Numbered from the stretch's first letter, positions 36,217-46,251 are shown. The stretch: 64,000 nucleotides of DNA from Tianweitania aestuarii (GCF_018457165.1 NZ_JAFMNX010000001.1:558001-622000); one strand, 5' to 3'. The notes: generated by a model from the sequence alone, not told the origin. Made by a program: numbers and translations.

Positions 36217-38174
36217 TCGTCGGCACCGCCGGTCATATCGATCACGGCAAGACCACGCTCGTGAAAGCCCTGACCGGCACCGACGCCGACCGCCTCAAGG
36301 AAGAAAAGCAGCGCGGCATCACCATCGATCTCGGCTTTGCCTATGCCCGTTTCGCCGATGATGCGATCACCGGCTTCATCGATGTTCCCGGCCACGAGCG
36401 CTTCATCCACACCATGCTGGCCGGCGCCGGCGGCATCGATTATGCGCTGCTCGTGGTGGCCGCAGATGACGGCATCAAGCCGCAAACGCTTGAACACCTC
36501 GCGATCCTCGATCTTCTCGGCGTATCGCGCGGTCTGGTCTGCATCACAAAGGCCGACCTCGCCGATCCCGCCCGCCTCCAGACCCTGAGCGCCGAAATCC
36601 ATGCTTTGCTCGCGCCAACGAGCCTGAAGGATGTCGAGATCCTGCCGGTTTCAGCCGCAACGGGCGACGGCATCGACGCGCTGAAAACCCGCCTGGCGGA
36701 CGCCGAACGCGCAACCACCGCCGCCAGCGCCGATGGCCGCTTTCGCCTCTCTGTCGACCGCAGCTTCACCCTGTCCGGCGCCGGCACCGTGGTCACCGGC
36801 ACCGTTTTGTCCGGTTCGGTTGCCGTGGGTGACCGCGTCACCGTCTCGCCTTCCGGCCTGTCCGCCCGTATCCGCTCCATCCACGCCCAGAACCAGCAAA
36901 CCGAGCGCGGCTTTGCCGGCCAGCGCTGCGCGCTCAATCTGGCCGGCGAAAGCATCTCCAAGGATGCGGTCGGGCGCGGCGATATGGTGCTCGATCCCGT
37001 TCTGCACGCCCCCACCACCCGCATCGACGTGGAACTGAGTGTCCTCGACAGCGAGCCGAAGCCGCTCGGCGACTGGTTCTCCGCCCGCTTTCACCATGCC
37101 AGCGCTGAAACCGGCGCGCGCATCGTGCCGCTTGAAGGTCCCGTTGCGCCCGGCAGTCGGGGCAAGGTCCAGTTGGTGCTCGATCAGCCGATCGCCGCCA
37201 CCGTCGGCGATCGCTTCATCCTGCGCGATGTGTCGGCCCAGCGCACCATCGGCGGCGGCCGCCTCATCGATCTGCGCGCTCCCTTGCGCAAGCGCCGCAC
37301 GCCCGAGCGCCTCGGCCTGCTTGATGCCGCAGCCCACCCCGATGCGGGGCGAGCCCTGCGTGCCATGCTCGACACCGCGCCCTTTCTGGTGGATTTGCAA
37401 GCCTTCGCCCAGGACCGCGCTTTGTCCGAAGCACAGCTGCAGGCAGCGATCCGTTTTGCCGATGCCGAGATGGTCGAAAGCCCGTCCGGCCGCCATGCCC
37501 TGTCGCGTGAGAACCGGCAGCGCTTCTCGAGCGAGGTGCACAACCTCCTCGAAACCTTCCACGCCGACAATCCCGATCTTCAGGGCATGGGCCGCGAACG
37601 CCTGCGCCTGCAGGTCACGCCACGGCTGCCGGCGCCCGCTTTCCTCACCGCCCTGCGTGCCGAACAGGCTGCCGGAACGGTGGCGCTGGAAGGCGCTTTC
37701 GCTCGACTGCCCGGCCATGAAGTTCGCTTGAACGCGCAGGAAGAAGCGCTCTACAACCAGATCCTCCCGTTCCTTCAGGGCGAAAACCGTTTCCGTCCCC
37801 TTCGCGTCCGCGACTTCGCGGAACAACTCGGCGTGGACGAGCGCGAGATCCGGCGCGTGCTTAAACTCTGCGCCCGCCTCGGCCGCCTCGACCAGATCCG
37901 CCACGACCACTTCTTTACCCGCCAGACCACCGCCGAAATGGTCGCCATCATCCGAGACGTTGCCGCCAAGACCCAGCGCGGCGAATTCACCGCCGCACTC
38001 TTCCGCGACCGCGTCAATAACGGGCGCAAGGTCGCGATCGAAATCCTGGAATTCTTCGACCGCCAAGGCGTCACCATCCGCCGAGGCGACCTGCGCCGCA
38101 TCAATCCGCATCGATTGGATCTGTATGACGCCGCGTCGGAATCGACAGCCGGCGCCTTGTCTGTCAAAGACTGA
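36213..38174 (+). CDS. selB: Selenocysteine-specific elongation factor SelB
   Basis: 653-residue GTPase that brings selenocysteyl-tRNA to UGA codons marked by a SECIS hairpin. The N-terminal G domain has [10 protein letters not shown] (G1), the switch DVPGHERF (G3) and ITKADL (G4), and is followed by EF-Tu-like beta-barrel domains. The C-terminal part from about residue 390 forms winged helices for mRNA binding ([19 protein letters not shown]). The ATG overlaps the Sel1-repeat stop (ATGA); an upstream open frame lacks similarity and is not used. Confidence 0.96.
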   Translation: MIVGTAGHIDHGKTTLVKALTGTDADRLKEEKQRGITIDLGFAYARFADDAITGFIDVPGHERFIHTMLAGAGGIDYALLVVAADDGIKPQTLEHLAILDLLGVSRGLVCITKADLADPARLQTLSAEIHALLAPTSLKDVEILPVSAATGDGIDALKTRLADAERATTAASADGRFRLSVDRSFTLSGAGTVVTGTVLSGSVAVGDRVTVSPSGLSARIRSIHAQNQQTERGFAGQRCALNLAGESISKDAVGRGDMVLDPVLHAPTTRIDVELSVLDSEPKPLGDWFSARFHHASAETGARIVPLEGPVAPGSRGKVQLVLDQPIAATVGDRFILRDVSAQRTIGGGRLIDLRAPLRKRRTPERLGLLDAAAHPDAGRALRAMLDTAPFLVDLQAFAQDRALSEAQLQAAIRFADAEMVESPSGRHALSRENRQRFSSEVHNLLETFHADNPDLQGMGRERLRLQVTPRLPAPAFLTALRAEQAAGTVALEGAFARLPGHEVRLNAQEEALYNQILPFLQGENRFRPLRVRDFAEQLGVDEREIRRVLKLCARLGRLDQIRHDHFFTRQTTAEMVAIIRDVAAKTQRGEFTAALFRDRVNNGRKVAIEILEFFDRQGVTIRRGDLRRINPHRLDLYDAASESTAGALSVKD

Positions 38175-38280
38175 ACCGGACGCGACTGCCGTTGGTTACC
38201 AGAACGGGGTCGGGCGACCGATTGACGTCACGTCGCTGCCGCGAGTCCACGCCGGCCGTCCTTGAGCACTCCCAGACCGC

Positions 38281-38607
38281 CTCACAGCCGCCTGCCTGTA
38301 TGCCGCATCCGGCGTGCGCGGCGAGCTTGGCTACCGCTTCGACATGAAGTCGGTGGCGTTCGAGCCCTTCGTGAACCTGGCGCATGTGAAAGTAGACACC
38401 GATGCCTTCACGGAAAACGGCGGCGCAGCTGCGCTGACCACCGAGGGCTTCAGCACCGATACGACCTTCACCACGGTCGGCTTACGTGCCGAAACCGATT
38501 TCGGTCTCGCGGGCTCCTTGACCAAGGCAACGGGCATGGTCGACTGGCGTCCTGCCTTCGGCGGTCGACCGATCCTGCCGCTCCCAGCCTTTTGCTCAAG
38601 CAAATGA
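38281..38607 (+). pseudogene. Autotransporter beta-barrel domain remnant
   Basis: About 108 codons match an internal part of an outer-membrane autotransporter barrel: GELGYRF, VAFEPFVNLAHVKVDTDAFTE, TDTTFTTVGLRAETDF and WRPAFG. There is no start, signal peptide or passenger, and the last barrel strands ending in Phe are missing; the frame ends in unrelated residues. It is a fragment left by deletion, just downstream of selB. Confidence 0.7.
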
Positions 38608-38775
38608 CGTAGCTCATTACACGGCAAGCTTGATGTGGCGTGCTGATGAAGACAGCAATCGTCTTGCTCCCTTAGTAGCACCAAAGAACACTGGTGCCGC
38701 ACAAGTTCATGCGACATGATGGATCATGAACAAGTGCCATGATGATTGGCAACTTGGTTGCGAAGGGGGACGCGC

Positions 38776-39868
38776 ATGAGTGTAGACGAAAAATTGAAAG
38801 TTTTGGCTGACCGGATCAAGTCACACTCAAGCGCGATGCTGACTGAGGAAGCTGTTAAAACGGCTATCGTTCTGCCGTTTCTCGCAGCCCTCGATTACGA
38901 CGTCTTTAATCCAGATGAGGTCGTGCCCGAGTTCACCGCAGATGCGGTAGGCAAGAGAGGAGAGAAGGTCGACTATGCCATCAAGCTCGATGGCGAGATC
39001 CGTATTCTAATTGAGTGCAAGCCGATCACGACCAACCTGGACAAGACACACCTTGCTCAGCTCTACCGCTACTTTTCAGTGACGAACGCGAAGTTCGCTA
39101 TTCTTACGAATGGGCGCACCTTTCATTTCCACACGGACTTGGTTGCGCCAAACAAACTCGATGACCCGGCCATTCCTGACCTTTGATCTTTCCGACATGC
39201 AAACACAGCTCACAAACGAGCTGAAGAAGTTCGCAAAGGCCGAGTTCAACGTCGAAGGAATACTGCAGTCGGCTCACCGACTAAAATACACGTCGGCAAT
39301 CAAGAAAGAGATTGCTACGGTGATGGACAATCCGCCTGAAGATTTCGTTCGTCTTGTAACCAACGGCCTTTATCAAGGGCGCTTTACCGCTCAGGTGAAG
39401 GAGCAGTTCACGCCTATGGTGAAGGCGGCTTTCCGCGAGATCGTGAGAGAGTCTGTGCAATCCCGGCTGTCAAATGCGCTGGCTGAAACTGAGATCTCCG
39501 AGCTTCCTACAGACGGCCAGGAAGAGGAGGTTGTCACAACAGAAGAAGAGCGCGAAGGCTTCATGATCGTTCGCGCCATAGTGCGGGATATTTTGAAGCC
39601 GCAACGTGTCTTCATACGTGACCAAAAGAGCTACTGCGGCGTCTTGGTCGACAACAACAACCGAAAGCCGCTTGCAAGGCTCTGGTTCAATCGCAGTGTC
39701 AAATATCTCGGTCTCTTCGATGGCGAGAAGGAAGATAAAGTCAAGATCGACTCCCTTGATGAGATCTATGAGCATGCCGACAGGCTGCGCACGGCGGCCA
39801 AGGGTTATGCCGACGGAAAGCAGGTAGGCTCACTTTCCACGGCGCCAGCCGAGGTCGTTGGCGGCTGA
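38776..39868 (+). pseudogene. HsdR N-terminal-domain protein, frameshifted
   Basis: Resembles solitary proteins with a type I restriction HsdR N-terminal nuclease-like domain. The first frame (38776-39186) carries VDYAIKLDGEIRILIECKP, the D-ExK core of a PD-(D/E)xK fold. The protein continues in another frame (RPFLTFDLSDMQ on) to 39868. One extra C in CCC at 39165-39167 explains the break: removing it yields a continuous product of about 363 residues. The region is more AT-rich than its neighbours, which suggests acquisition. No HsdM or HsdS is nearby, so it is not a complete restriction system. Confidence 0.75.
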
Positions 39869-40154
39869 CCATGGACCGTCGTGCCGCCTCATTAGGCGGC
39901 GTTTGCGTCCGGTTGCGTTTGGTTAGAACGAAGGCTGCTTGATGCCGCCGACTCCGGTTCTCTTCACATCCGGCGCTCTGCCGGTACAGAAGGTTGCAGT
40001 TGCCGGAGATTTGCTATGCAAAAGCGCACCTAAGTTGACGCCACGATCCAGCGAGCGGTAAAGGCGAGGGAGTAAATGGTTCGGTAGCGAAATGGTAGAA
40101 GCAACGATCGCATGGATCTCGCTAAAACTCGCCACCGCAACCTTTACAAGACAT
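39869..40154. other. Intergenic stretch upstream of tRNA-Sec, no gene seen
   Basis: Nothing with gene-like features or recognisable repeats was found here. It must hold the tRNA promoter, but no convincing -35/-10 pair was identified. Confidence 0.5.
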
Positions 40155-40250
40155 GGAAGAGAATCGTCCCCGGTGGGGCGTCCGGACTTCAAATCCGGGT
40201 GGGGCAGCGAGGCTGTCCTGGGTGGGTTCGACTCCCATTCTCTTCCGCCA
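40155..40250 (+). tRNA. selC: tRNA-Sec (anticodon TCA)
   Basis: A 96-base selenocysteine tRNA with encoded CCA. The long acceptor stem pairs GGAAGAGA at the 5' end with TCTCTTCC at the 3' end. The anticodon loop CTTCAAA has TCA at 40189-40191 and a CCGGA/TCCGG stem. An extended variable arm (GGGGCAGCGAGGCTGTCC region) and GGTTCGACTCC T arm follow. It is close to E. coli selC along its length. Confidence 0.97.
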
Positions 40251-40284
40251 CCAGCCAGATCCTTCCGCCACGGGGAAGCACGCC

Positions 40285-40668
40285 ATGACGGATAAAGCGC
40301 TTCAAACCGATTTCGACGACTGGGTCACGGCGACCTATCGCGACACCGGCTCTTTCACGATGCTCTTCGTTCTCGTGCGGATTGGAGACAGCAGCGTCGA
40401 TCTGCTGCGCTCGGCCTATCTGCATGTGATCGGCGATGAGCTGCGCTGGCCGGATATGATGAAGGTGTTCGAAGGCGCTGGCGTGCCCTGGTCCGGCGCC
40501 GTGTTCTTCCGTGCCGGACGTGAAGGCATCGTCAAGGATGACGAAGCCAAGGCGCGGCTGGGATCCTTGATCCGCAAGCTGCATGAAGACCGCTCGATCA
40601 TCAGGGATGGCGAGTTCTTCAATGCCGATGGCCTCAGGCTCGCGATCGAGGAAGTCAGGCTTCACTGA
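40285..40668 (+). CDS. Hypothetical protein next to tRNA-Sec
   Basis: 127-residue protein of unknown function. The start at 40285 is chosen because a longer reading frame would run back through tRNA-Sec. There is no signal peptide or membrane segment. Contents are mixed alpha/beta, with LFVLVRIGDSSVDLLRSAYLHVIGDELRWPDMMKVFEGAGV in the middle (shown here as a position cue: residues 23-63). It starts 34 bases after the tRNA, so it may be transcribed with it. I do not recognise the family. Confidence 0.65.
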   Translation: MTDKALQTDFDDWVTATYRDTGSFTMLFVLVRIGDSSVDLLRSAYLHVIGDELRWPDMMKVFEGAGVPWSGAVFFRAGREGIVKDDEAKARLGSLIRKLHEDRSIIRDGEFFNADGLRLAIEEVRLH

Positions 40669-40697
40669 CCGCCTCGTTCACGCACCAACTCTGAAAA

Positions 40698-41084
40698 TCA
40701 GCAGCCTGCAGCGGCGGGAACCGATTGGCCCTGCGCGGCCGGCGTCACCTTTTCCGGCACGCCCGCGAGGTCGATGCCGCGCGCCGTTGGCGGCTGCCAG
40801 GTCGGCGATGCGGCTGTGGCGCCCTGTGGGTTGGTGCCGATATAAGCGCCGCCCGTACCGCCACTCCAGCCGGTGGAGCCAGTGTTGCCCGGTGCCGTGC
40901 CGTCATCCGAATTGCGCTCGGGCGCGGTTGCCGGCTCCGCCTTGCCCGCGGCCTCGGTGCAGTTGGTCTTGTCGCCGGGGCGGCTGACATCGTTGGGCGT
41001 CTGAGCCCAAACCGGCGATGCGCTCAGAAGGCCGAGAGCTGCAACAGCCATCACGGAACGGCGAAGAACGGTCATATCGCGCAT
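40698..41084 (-). CDS. Hypothetical secreted protein
   Basis: 128-residue protein. The N-terminal signal peptide (RRSVMAVAALGLLSASPVWAQ) has a cleavage site after VWA. The mature part is low-complexity, rich in Gly, Thr, Pro and Ala, with two cysteines (NCTEA and the C-terminal GC). Similar short Gly/Thr-rich exported proteins occur in rhizobia without known role. It lies between selD and the tRNA-Sec neighbour on the minus strand. Confidence 0.7.
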   Translation of the reverse strand: MRDMTVLRRSVMAVAALGLLSASPVWAQTPNDVSRPGDKTNCTEAAGKAEPATAPERNSDDGTAPGNTGSTGWSGGTGGAYIGTNPQGATAASPTWQPPTARGIDLAGVPEKVTPAAQGQSVPAAAGC

Positions 41085-41149
41085 GAGAAACTCCTATTCG
41101 AGATCAACAACGAGGAGGCGGGTGCGCTTGTTCCCATGCCCGTTGTCGA

Positions 41150-42199
41150 TCACGCGGAGACAGTGATCCCGGGCGAACCGGCATCGGCCTGGCCGATGAT
41201 CGTGGCCAGCGGATAACCGGCCTGCCGGATCGTTTCCACCAGATCGTCCGCCTTGTCTGAAGCGCAGGCAACCAGCAATCCACCGGATGTCTGCGGGTCG
41301 GCCAAAAGCAGGCGCTGCCAGTCCGGCATGCCTTCGGGCAGGGTGATGTCGGCGCCGTAGCTGTCCCAGTTGCGATGCGAGGCGCCGGTGATGAAGCCGC
41401 CTTCCGCGAGCGATCGGGCGTGCTTCAAAAAGGGCAGGGCGTCCAGCGAAAGCGTGAGGCGCAGGTTGGATGCCTTTGCCATTTCGAGCCCGTGCCCGAG
41501 AACGCCGAAGCCGGTAACATCCGTCAGCGCATGCACGTCTGGATTGGCGGCAAGATCGGTGCCGATGCGGTTCAGAAGCGTGGTGGACGCCACCATCTCG
41601 TCATAGCAGCCGTCCGGCAGCGCGTTCTTTTTCAACGCGGAGGAATAGATGCCGATGCCGAGCCCCTTGGTCAGGATCAGCGCGTCGCCCGCTTTGGCAT
41701 TGTCGTTGCGGCGCACCTGATCCGGGCGACAGATGCCGATCACGGCCAGGCCATAGATCGGCTCAACGGAATCGATCGAATGACCGCCGGCAACGGGAAT
41801 GCCGGCCTCGGCACAGATCGAAGCGCCGCCTTCCAGGATCTTGCCGATCGTGGCCGGTTCAAGCTTGTTGATGGGCATGCCGACCAGCGCCAGCGCCATG
41901 ATCGGCTTGCCGCCCATCGCATAGATGTCCGAAATCGCGTTGGTGGCGGCGATGCGGCCGAAATCGCGGGGATCATCGACGATCGGCATGAAGAAATCGG
42001 TGGTGGCGATCACGCAGGTGTTGTCGTCAACCTGCCAGACGGCGGCGTCATCGGCGGTTTCGTTGCCGACAAGGAGTTGTGAGAACGGTTGTGCAGCCGG
42101 TTGCGCGGCAAGGAGCTCGCGTAAAACAGCGGGCGCCAGCTTGCAGCCGCAGCCGCCGCCGTGAGCCAGATCCGTCAAGCGGGGCAAGGGACTATCCAT
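41150..42199 (-). CDS. selD: Selenide, water dikinase SelD
   Basis: 349-residue enzyme producing selenophosphate from selenide and ATP. The ATG at 42199 with AGGAG upstream gives Cys17 and Lys20 in GGGCGCK, the exact E. coli numbering of the catalytic residues. The catalytic position is Cys here, not selenocysteine. Metal/ATP-binding motifs [20 protein letters not shown] and the C-terminal [14 protein letters not shown] are clear. It is on the strand opposite to the selA-selB operon and about 1 kb past tRNA-Sec. Confidence 0.97.
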   Translation of the reverse strand: MDSPLPRLTDLAHGGGCGCKLAPAVLRELLAAQPAAQPFSQLLVGNETADDAAVWQVDDNTCVIATTDFFMPIVDDPRDFGRIAATNAISDIYAMGGKPIMALALVGMPINKLEPATIGKILEGGASICAEAGIPVAGGHSIDSVEPIYGLAVIGICRPDQVRRNDNAKAGDALILTKGLGIGIYSSALKKNALPDGCYDEMVASTTLLNRIGTDLAANPDVHALTDVTGFGVLGHGLEMAKASNLRLTLSLDALPFLKHARSLAEGGFITGASHRNWDSYGADITLPEGMPDWQRLLLADPQTSGGLLVACASDKADDLVETIRQAGYPLATIIGQADAGSPGITVSA

Positions 42200-42634
42200 G
42201 ATGTCTCCTGGGGTCATCAAACCGGAAAGAGGGGTGTGAGACCGCTTTCCCGTCGAGGAAAATCCAGGCTTCGACATGGAGGCTGACCCACACGGGGCAC
42301 ATACCCCGAACATAGCATTTCGGTGGCGAGAAGAAAGGTGCCCTTGTGAAGCGGGGAAGGCGGTGCGGCTAATCTCCCGCCTTGGTGCCGCCGCCTCGGC
42401 CAAGCTCTCCAACTAACCGCCGCTTAACCACAGGGCCATCCAGCCGAACGGCGCTGCCGCCGAATTCATCCTTTGTAGTTGAAAAACCAGGCAGCGAGAT
42501 ATCCGGCCGATTGGGCCAGATTGACAAATGTCGAGTGATCTTCGAGAATTGTCGAGAGGTTGGCGGCACGTGTGTTGTGCTGCGGTAAGGTGCCGATATC
42601 TGCCACATAAGCAGGCACGGTTTGGGAGGCGCGT
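42200..42634. other. Intergenic region upstream of the sugar importer operon
   Basis: 435 bases without a gene between divergent selD and the importer. It holds the promoter-like elements listed separately at 42521-42556. Nothing coding was seen in any frame. Confidence 0.6.
42521..42556 (+). promoter_or_regulatory. Promoter candidate with direct repeats, sugar importer operon
   Basis: TTGACA (42521-42526) and GAGAAT (42544-42549) are separated by 17 bases. The seven-base direct repeat TGTCGAG occurs at 42529-42535 and 42550-42556, 21 bases apart (two helical turns), overlapping the promoter. Such spacing suits a repressor or activator site; the SorC-DhaK fusion encoded at 51.2-53.3 kb is a candidate regulator. 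Confidence 0.45.
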
Positions 42635-44113
42635 TTGAGGTCACTGCTGAAAGTTGAAGGATTGCGCAAATCCTTCGGTGGTGTTCATGCGCTGAAGAAC
42701 GGCCAGTTCGACCTTGCGCCCGGCTCCGTTCATGCGCTGTGCGGCGGCAACGGCGCCGGCAAATCCACCTTCCTGTCGATCCTGATGGGCATTCACCGCC
42801 GTGACGGCGGCAAGATCTGGCGCAATGGCGAGCTGGTGGAGTTTTCCGGCCCGGCCGAAGCGCTGGCGTCGGGCATCGCCATCATCGAACAGGAACTCAG
42901 CCCCATTCCCTTTATGACGGTGGCCGAGAACATCTATCTCGGCCGTGAACCGCTGAAGCGTTTCGGCGGCATTGATTTTCGCGCCATGAATGCGGCGGCG
43001 CAGAAGCTGCTCGACGATCTCGAATTCGACATCCGCGCCGATCAGCCGATGGCGACCCTGTCGGTTGCCAAGATGCAGCTGGTGGAAATCGCCAAGGCGC
43101 TGTCGCATGACGCCGAAGTCATCTTCATGGACGAGCCCACGTCTGCGATCGGCGAGCGCGAGGCGCAGCATCTGTTTGCAGCTATCGAAACGCTGAAGGC
43201 GCAGGGGCGCGGCATTGTCTACGTGTCGCACCGCCTGTCGGAAATCTTCCAGATCGCCGACGCCTATACCGTGTTCCGCGATGGCGCTTATGTCTCAAGC
43301 GGCAACCTCGCCGATGTGGATCGCCCCGCGCTGATTTCCATGATCGTCGGCCGCGATCTCGGCGAAGAATACATCAAGACCAACGAGCCGACGGCTGAAG
43401 TCGGCCTCGAAGTGCAGCAGCTGCAAAGCCCGGCCAAGATCGAGGACATCTCGTTCCAGGTCCACAAGGGTGAGATCTTTGGCATCTACGGTTTGATGGG
43501 CTCGGGCCGCACCGAGATCTTCGACAGCCTGTTCGGCCTTGATCCCGATGCCACCGGCCGCATTCTGCTCGACGGCAAGGCCGTGGAGATCGACCAGCCG
43601 TCGGATGCGATGCAACAGGGCATCGCCTTTGTTACCGAAGACCGCAAGAAGACCGGCCTCAACCTCACCGATAGCGTGCGCGGCAATATCAGCCTCGCCA
43701 GCCTGCCCGAGATGAGCCCGACCTATGTGATGCGCGGGCGCGAGGAAGCGGCTGCGGCCAAGTCGATGATCGAGCGCTTCCACATCAAGGCTGCGCGCGA
43801 CACGATGGCGGTGTCCGGCCTGTCGGGCGGCAACCAGCAGAAGGTCGTGCTCGGCAAGTGGTTCCTGCGCAATCCGCGCGTGCTTCTGCTCGATGAGCCG
43901 ACGCGCGGCGTCGATGTCGGCGCAAAACGCGAAATCTACCGCATCATCTGCGATTACGCGGCGGCTGGCGGAACGGTTGTGATGATCTCGTCGGAAATCG
44001 ACGAAGTGCTGGGCATGTCCGACCGCATCATGGTGATGCGCGGCGGCCGCTCGGCCGGCATCCTCGATCGCACCGAAGCCAACGCCCAGTCGCTGGTCCA
44101 CCTTTCGACCTGA
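42635..44113 (+). CDS. Sugar ABC transporter double ATPase (RbsA type)
   Basis: 492-residue protein with two nucleotide-binding domains, as in ribose/xylose/erythritol importers. The first has GGNGAGKST, SVAKMQLVEIAKAL and VIFMDEPTSAI; the second has LSGGNQQKV and VLLLDEPTRGVDVGAK. The start is TTG with GGGAGG five bases upstream. It is the first gene of a long plus-strand operon with permease, receptor and polyol-catabolic genes. Confidence 0.94.
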   Translation: MRSLLKVEGLRKSFGGVHALKNGQFDLAPGSVHALCGGNGAGKSTFLSILMGIHRRDGGKIWRNGELVEFSGPAEALASGIAIIEQELSPIPFMTVAENIYLGREPLKRFGGIDFRAMNAAAQKLLDDLEFDIRADQPMATLSVAKMQLVEIAKALSHDAEVIFMDEPTSAIGEREAQHLFAAIETLKAQGRGIVYVSHRLSEIFQIADAYTVFRDGAYVSSGNLADVDRPALISMIVGRDLGEEYIKTNEPTAEVGLEVQQLQSPAKIEDISFQVHKGEIFGIYGLMGSGRTEIFDSLFGLDPDATGRILLDGKAVEIDQPSDAMQQGIAFVTEDRKKTGLNLTDSVRGNISLASLPEMSPTYVMRGREEAAAAKSMIERFHIKAARDTMAVSGLSGGNQQKVVLGKWFLRNPRVLLLDEPTRGVDVGAKREIYRIICDYAAAGGTVVMISSEIDEVLGMSDRIMVMRGGRSAGILDRTEANAQSLVHLST

Positions 44114-44151
44114 TTGTTGCGGCCCATTGGGTCGCCAAGGGAAATAGATCT

Positions 44152-45156
44152 ATGTCCGACACCAATGCGAATTCTTCGGGCGGCTGGCTGGGCTCCGACC
44201 GCCGCCGCCTTCTGATCCAGGAATACGGCATCTTCATCGCCTTCGTGATCCTGGTCGTGGTTCTGTCTTTCTCGAACCCGTACTTCCTGACGGCCGGCAA
44301 CATTTCCAACGTCCTGCTGCAGACCTCGATCAACGGCGTGCTGGCGATCGGCATGACCTTCGTGATCCTGACGCGCGGCATCGATCTGTCGGTCGGCTCG
44401 GTGGTGGCGCTGGCAGGCATTGTCAGCGCGAGCTTTGCGACGACGTCCGCTTCGGCAGCCGTTGCCGGTGCGCCTTATCCGGTGTTCGTGCCGATCGCGG
44501 TGGGCCTGGCCGTTGGCGTGGCCTGCGGCGGCGTGGTGGGTGCGATCGTGTCGCGCTTTGCCGTACCGGCCTTCGTGGCGACGCTCGGCATGCTTTCGGC
44601 TGCCCGCGGCCTGACCCTGATCTATGGCAACGGCCGTCCTGTGCCGGCACTCGTTCCCGAGTTCCGCTGGATCGGCACGAGCAGCATCCTCGGCATTCCG
44701 CTGCCGGTGATCATCCTGGCCGTGGTATTTGCTGTCTCGTGGTGGGTGCTCACCCAGACGCGCTTTGGCCGCTACATCTATGCCGTCGGCGGCAATCCGC
44801 ATGCAGCCAAGACCTCCGGCATCAACGTCACGCGCATTCGCTTCCTCGTTTACGTGATTTCCGGTGGTCTCGCCGGTCTGGCCGGCATGCTTCTGGCGGC
44901 GCGCACCGGTTCGGCGCTTCCGCAAGCCGGCATCGCCTACGAGCTTGACGCCATTGCAGCCGTGGTGATCGGCGGCACGAGCCTTGCCGGCGGCGTTGGC
45001 CGCGTCACCGGCACGTTGATCGGCGCGCTGATCATCGGCGTCATGAACAACGGCCTCGATCTCATGGGCATCCAGTCCTACTACCAGCAGATCCTCAAGG
45101 GTGCGCTGATCGTGGGCGCTGTGATGCTCGACCAGAAACGCAATCAGAACGCCTGA
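44152..45156 (+). CDS. Sugar ABC transporter permease (RbsC type)
   Basis: 334-residue inner-membrane permease. Typical RbsC segments are TFVILTRGIDLSVGSVVALAG, FVATLGMLSAARGLTLI, GGNPHAAKTSGINV, and GGTSLAGGVGRVTGTLIGAL near the C-terminus. It lies 38 bases after the ATPase and 94 bases before the receptor gene. Confidence 0.94.
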   Translation: MSDTNANSSGGWLGSDRRRLLIQEYGIFIAFVILVVVLSFSNPYFLTAGNISNVLLQTSINGVLAIGMTFVILTRGIDLSVGSVVALAGIVSASFATTSASAAVAGAPYPVFVPIAVGLAVGVACGGVVGAIVSRFAVPAFVATLGMLSAARGLTLIYGNGRPVPALVPEFRWIGTSSILGIPLPVIILAVVFAVSWWVLTQTRFGRYIYAVGGNPHAAKTSGINVTRIRFLVYVISGGLAGLAGMLLAARTGSALPQAGIAYELDAIAAVVIGGTSLAGGVGRVTGTLIGALIIGVMNNGLDLMGIQSYYQQILKGALIVGAVMLDQKRNQNA

Positions 45157-45206
45157 TTGCGTGGCATAACTTGCCTCCGGCAATCGGGCCGGCGGCGACT
45201 ACGACC

Positions 45207-45226
45207 AAGGGCCAATTCCGGCCCTT
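45207..45226 (+). promoter_or_regulatory. Small hairpin upstream of the sugar receptor gene
   Basis: AAGGGCC (45207-45213) pairs with GGCCCTT (45220-45226) around a six-base loop. A strong ribosome binding site GGGAGG (45238-45243) follows. The hairpin may stabilise the receptor mRNA 5' end; no U-tract suggests termination. Confidence 0.4.
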
Positions 45227-45250
45227 CAACTCTCCTAGGGAGGACTACCT

Positions 45251-46240
45251 ATGAAGAAGTTTATGCTCACGCTCGCAATGGGCACGGCGCTGATGGCGTC
45301 GCCGGCTCTGGCGCAGGAAAAGCTGAAGATCGGCGCGACCGTTTACGGTCTCAATGCCGAGTTCATGCAGATCTGGACCTCCGCTCTGCAGCAGCATCCA
45401 GCCGTGAAGAACGGCGAAGTCGACATCACGATCTTCGACGGCCGTTACGACGCCCTGGTCCAGCAGGAGCAGGTCAACACGATGATCACGCAGCAGTATG
45501 ACGCGATCCTGATCGTGCCGCTCGACGTCGAAGCCGCTGCCGCTCCGGTTCAGGCCGCTGTTGACGCCGGCATCCCGGTTGTGGGCTCCAACGCCCGCGT
45601 CAACTCCGAAGCGCTCACCGCCTATGTCGGTTCGAACGACGTGGAAGCCGGCGAACTGGAAGCCAAGGCCGTTCTCGATAAGATGGGCTGCAAGGGCAAC
45701 GTCGTGATCCTCGAAGGTCCGATCGGCCAGTCCGGCCAGATCCAACGCCTCGAAGGCAACATGAAGGCTCTGGAAGCCTGCCCGGAGGTCAAGGTTCTCG
45801 AGCAGCAGACCGGCAACTGGTCGCGCGCTGAAGCCCAGACGCTGATGGAAAACTGGCTGACCTCGCATGCCGGCCAGATCAACGGTGTCATCGGCCAGAA
45901 CGACGAAATGGCGCTCGGCGCGATCGAAGCCATCAAGTCGGCCGGCCTCAAGGTTGAAGACTTCGCGATCGCCGGCGTGGACGGCGTGACCGACGCCATC
46001 AACGCCGTGAAGGAAGGCCAGATGGCGTCCATCCTGCAGGATGCCAATGCACAGGCTCAAGGCGCGCTCGACGTCGCCATCAAGGCTGTGAAGAAGGACT
46101 ACGAGCCGGAATCCGACATCTGGAAGCAGTATCCGCAGATGGAATGGAAGGACGGCACGGCCAAGGACTACCTCGTTCCTTGGACCCCGGTGACCACCGA
46201 AAACGCTGACAAGCTGCTCGAAGCCCGTTCGAAGCTCTAA
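45251..46240 (+). CDS. Sugar ABC transporter substrate-binding protein (RbsB type)
   Basis: 329-residue periplasmic receptor of the periplasmic-binding-protein-like/LacI fold. The signal peptide ends ASPALAQE. Typical elements are the repeated pattern DAILIVPLDVEAAAAPVQAAVDAGIPVV (residues around 90-117) and GVIGQNDEMALGAIEA. Ligands of the family include pentoses and polyols; the downstream genes point to a four-carbon polyol. It is followed by a strong stem-loop. Confidence 0.93.
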   Translation: MKKFMLTLAMGTALMASPALAQEKLKIGATVYGLNAEFMQIWTSALQQHPAVKNGEVDITIFDGRYDALVQQEQVNTMITQQYDAILIVPLDVEAAAAPVQAAVDAGIPVVGSNARVNSEALTAYVGSNDVEAGELEAKAVLDKMGCKGNVVILEGPIGQSGQIQRLEGNMKALEACPEVKVLEQQTGNWSRAEAQTLMENWLTSHAGQINGVIGQNDEMALGAIEAIKSAGLKVEDFAIAGVDGVTDAINAVKEGQMASILQDANAQAQGALDVAIKAVKKDYEPESDIWKQYPQMEWKDGTAKDYLVPWTPVTTENADKLLEARSKL

Positions 46241-46251
46241 GCCGAAACAAG

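Noticed and set aside
38776-39868. Complete type I restriction-modification system
   Set aside because: Only an HsdR N-terminal-like protein is present; no methylase or specificity subunit is seen.
40153-40284. Upstream extension of the gene after tRNA-Sec
   Set aside because: It would translate the whole tRNA-Sec sequence; the ATG at 40285 is the sensible start.
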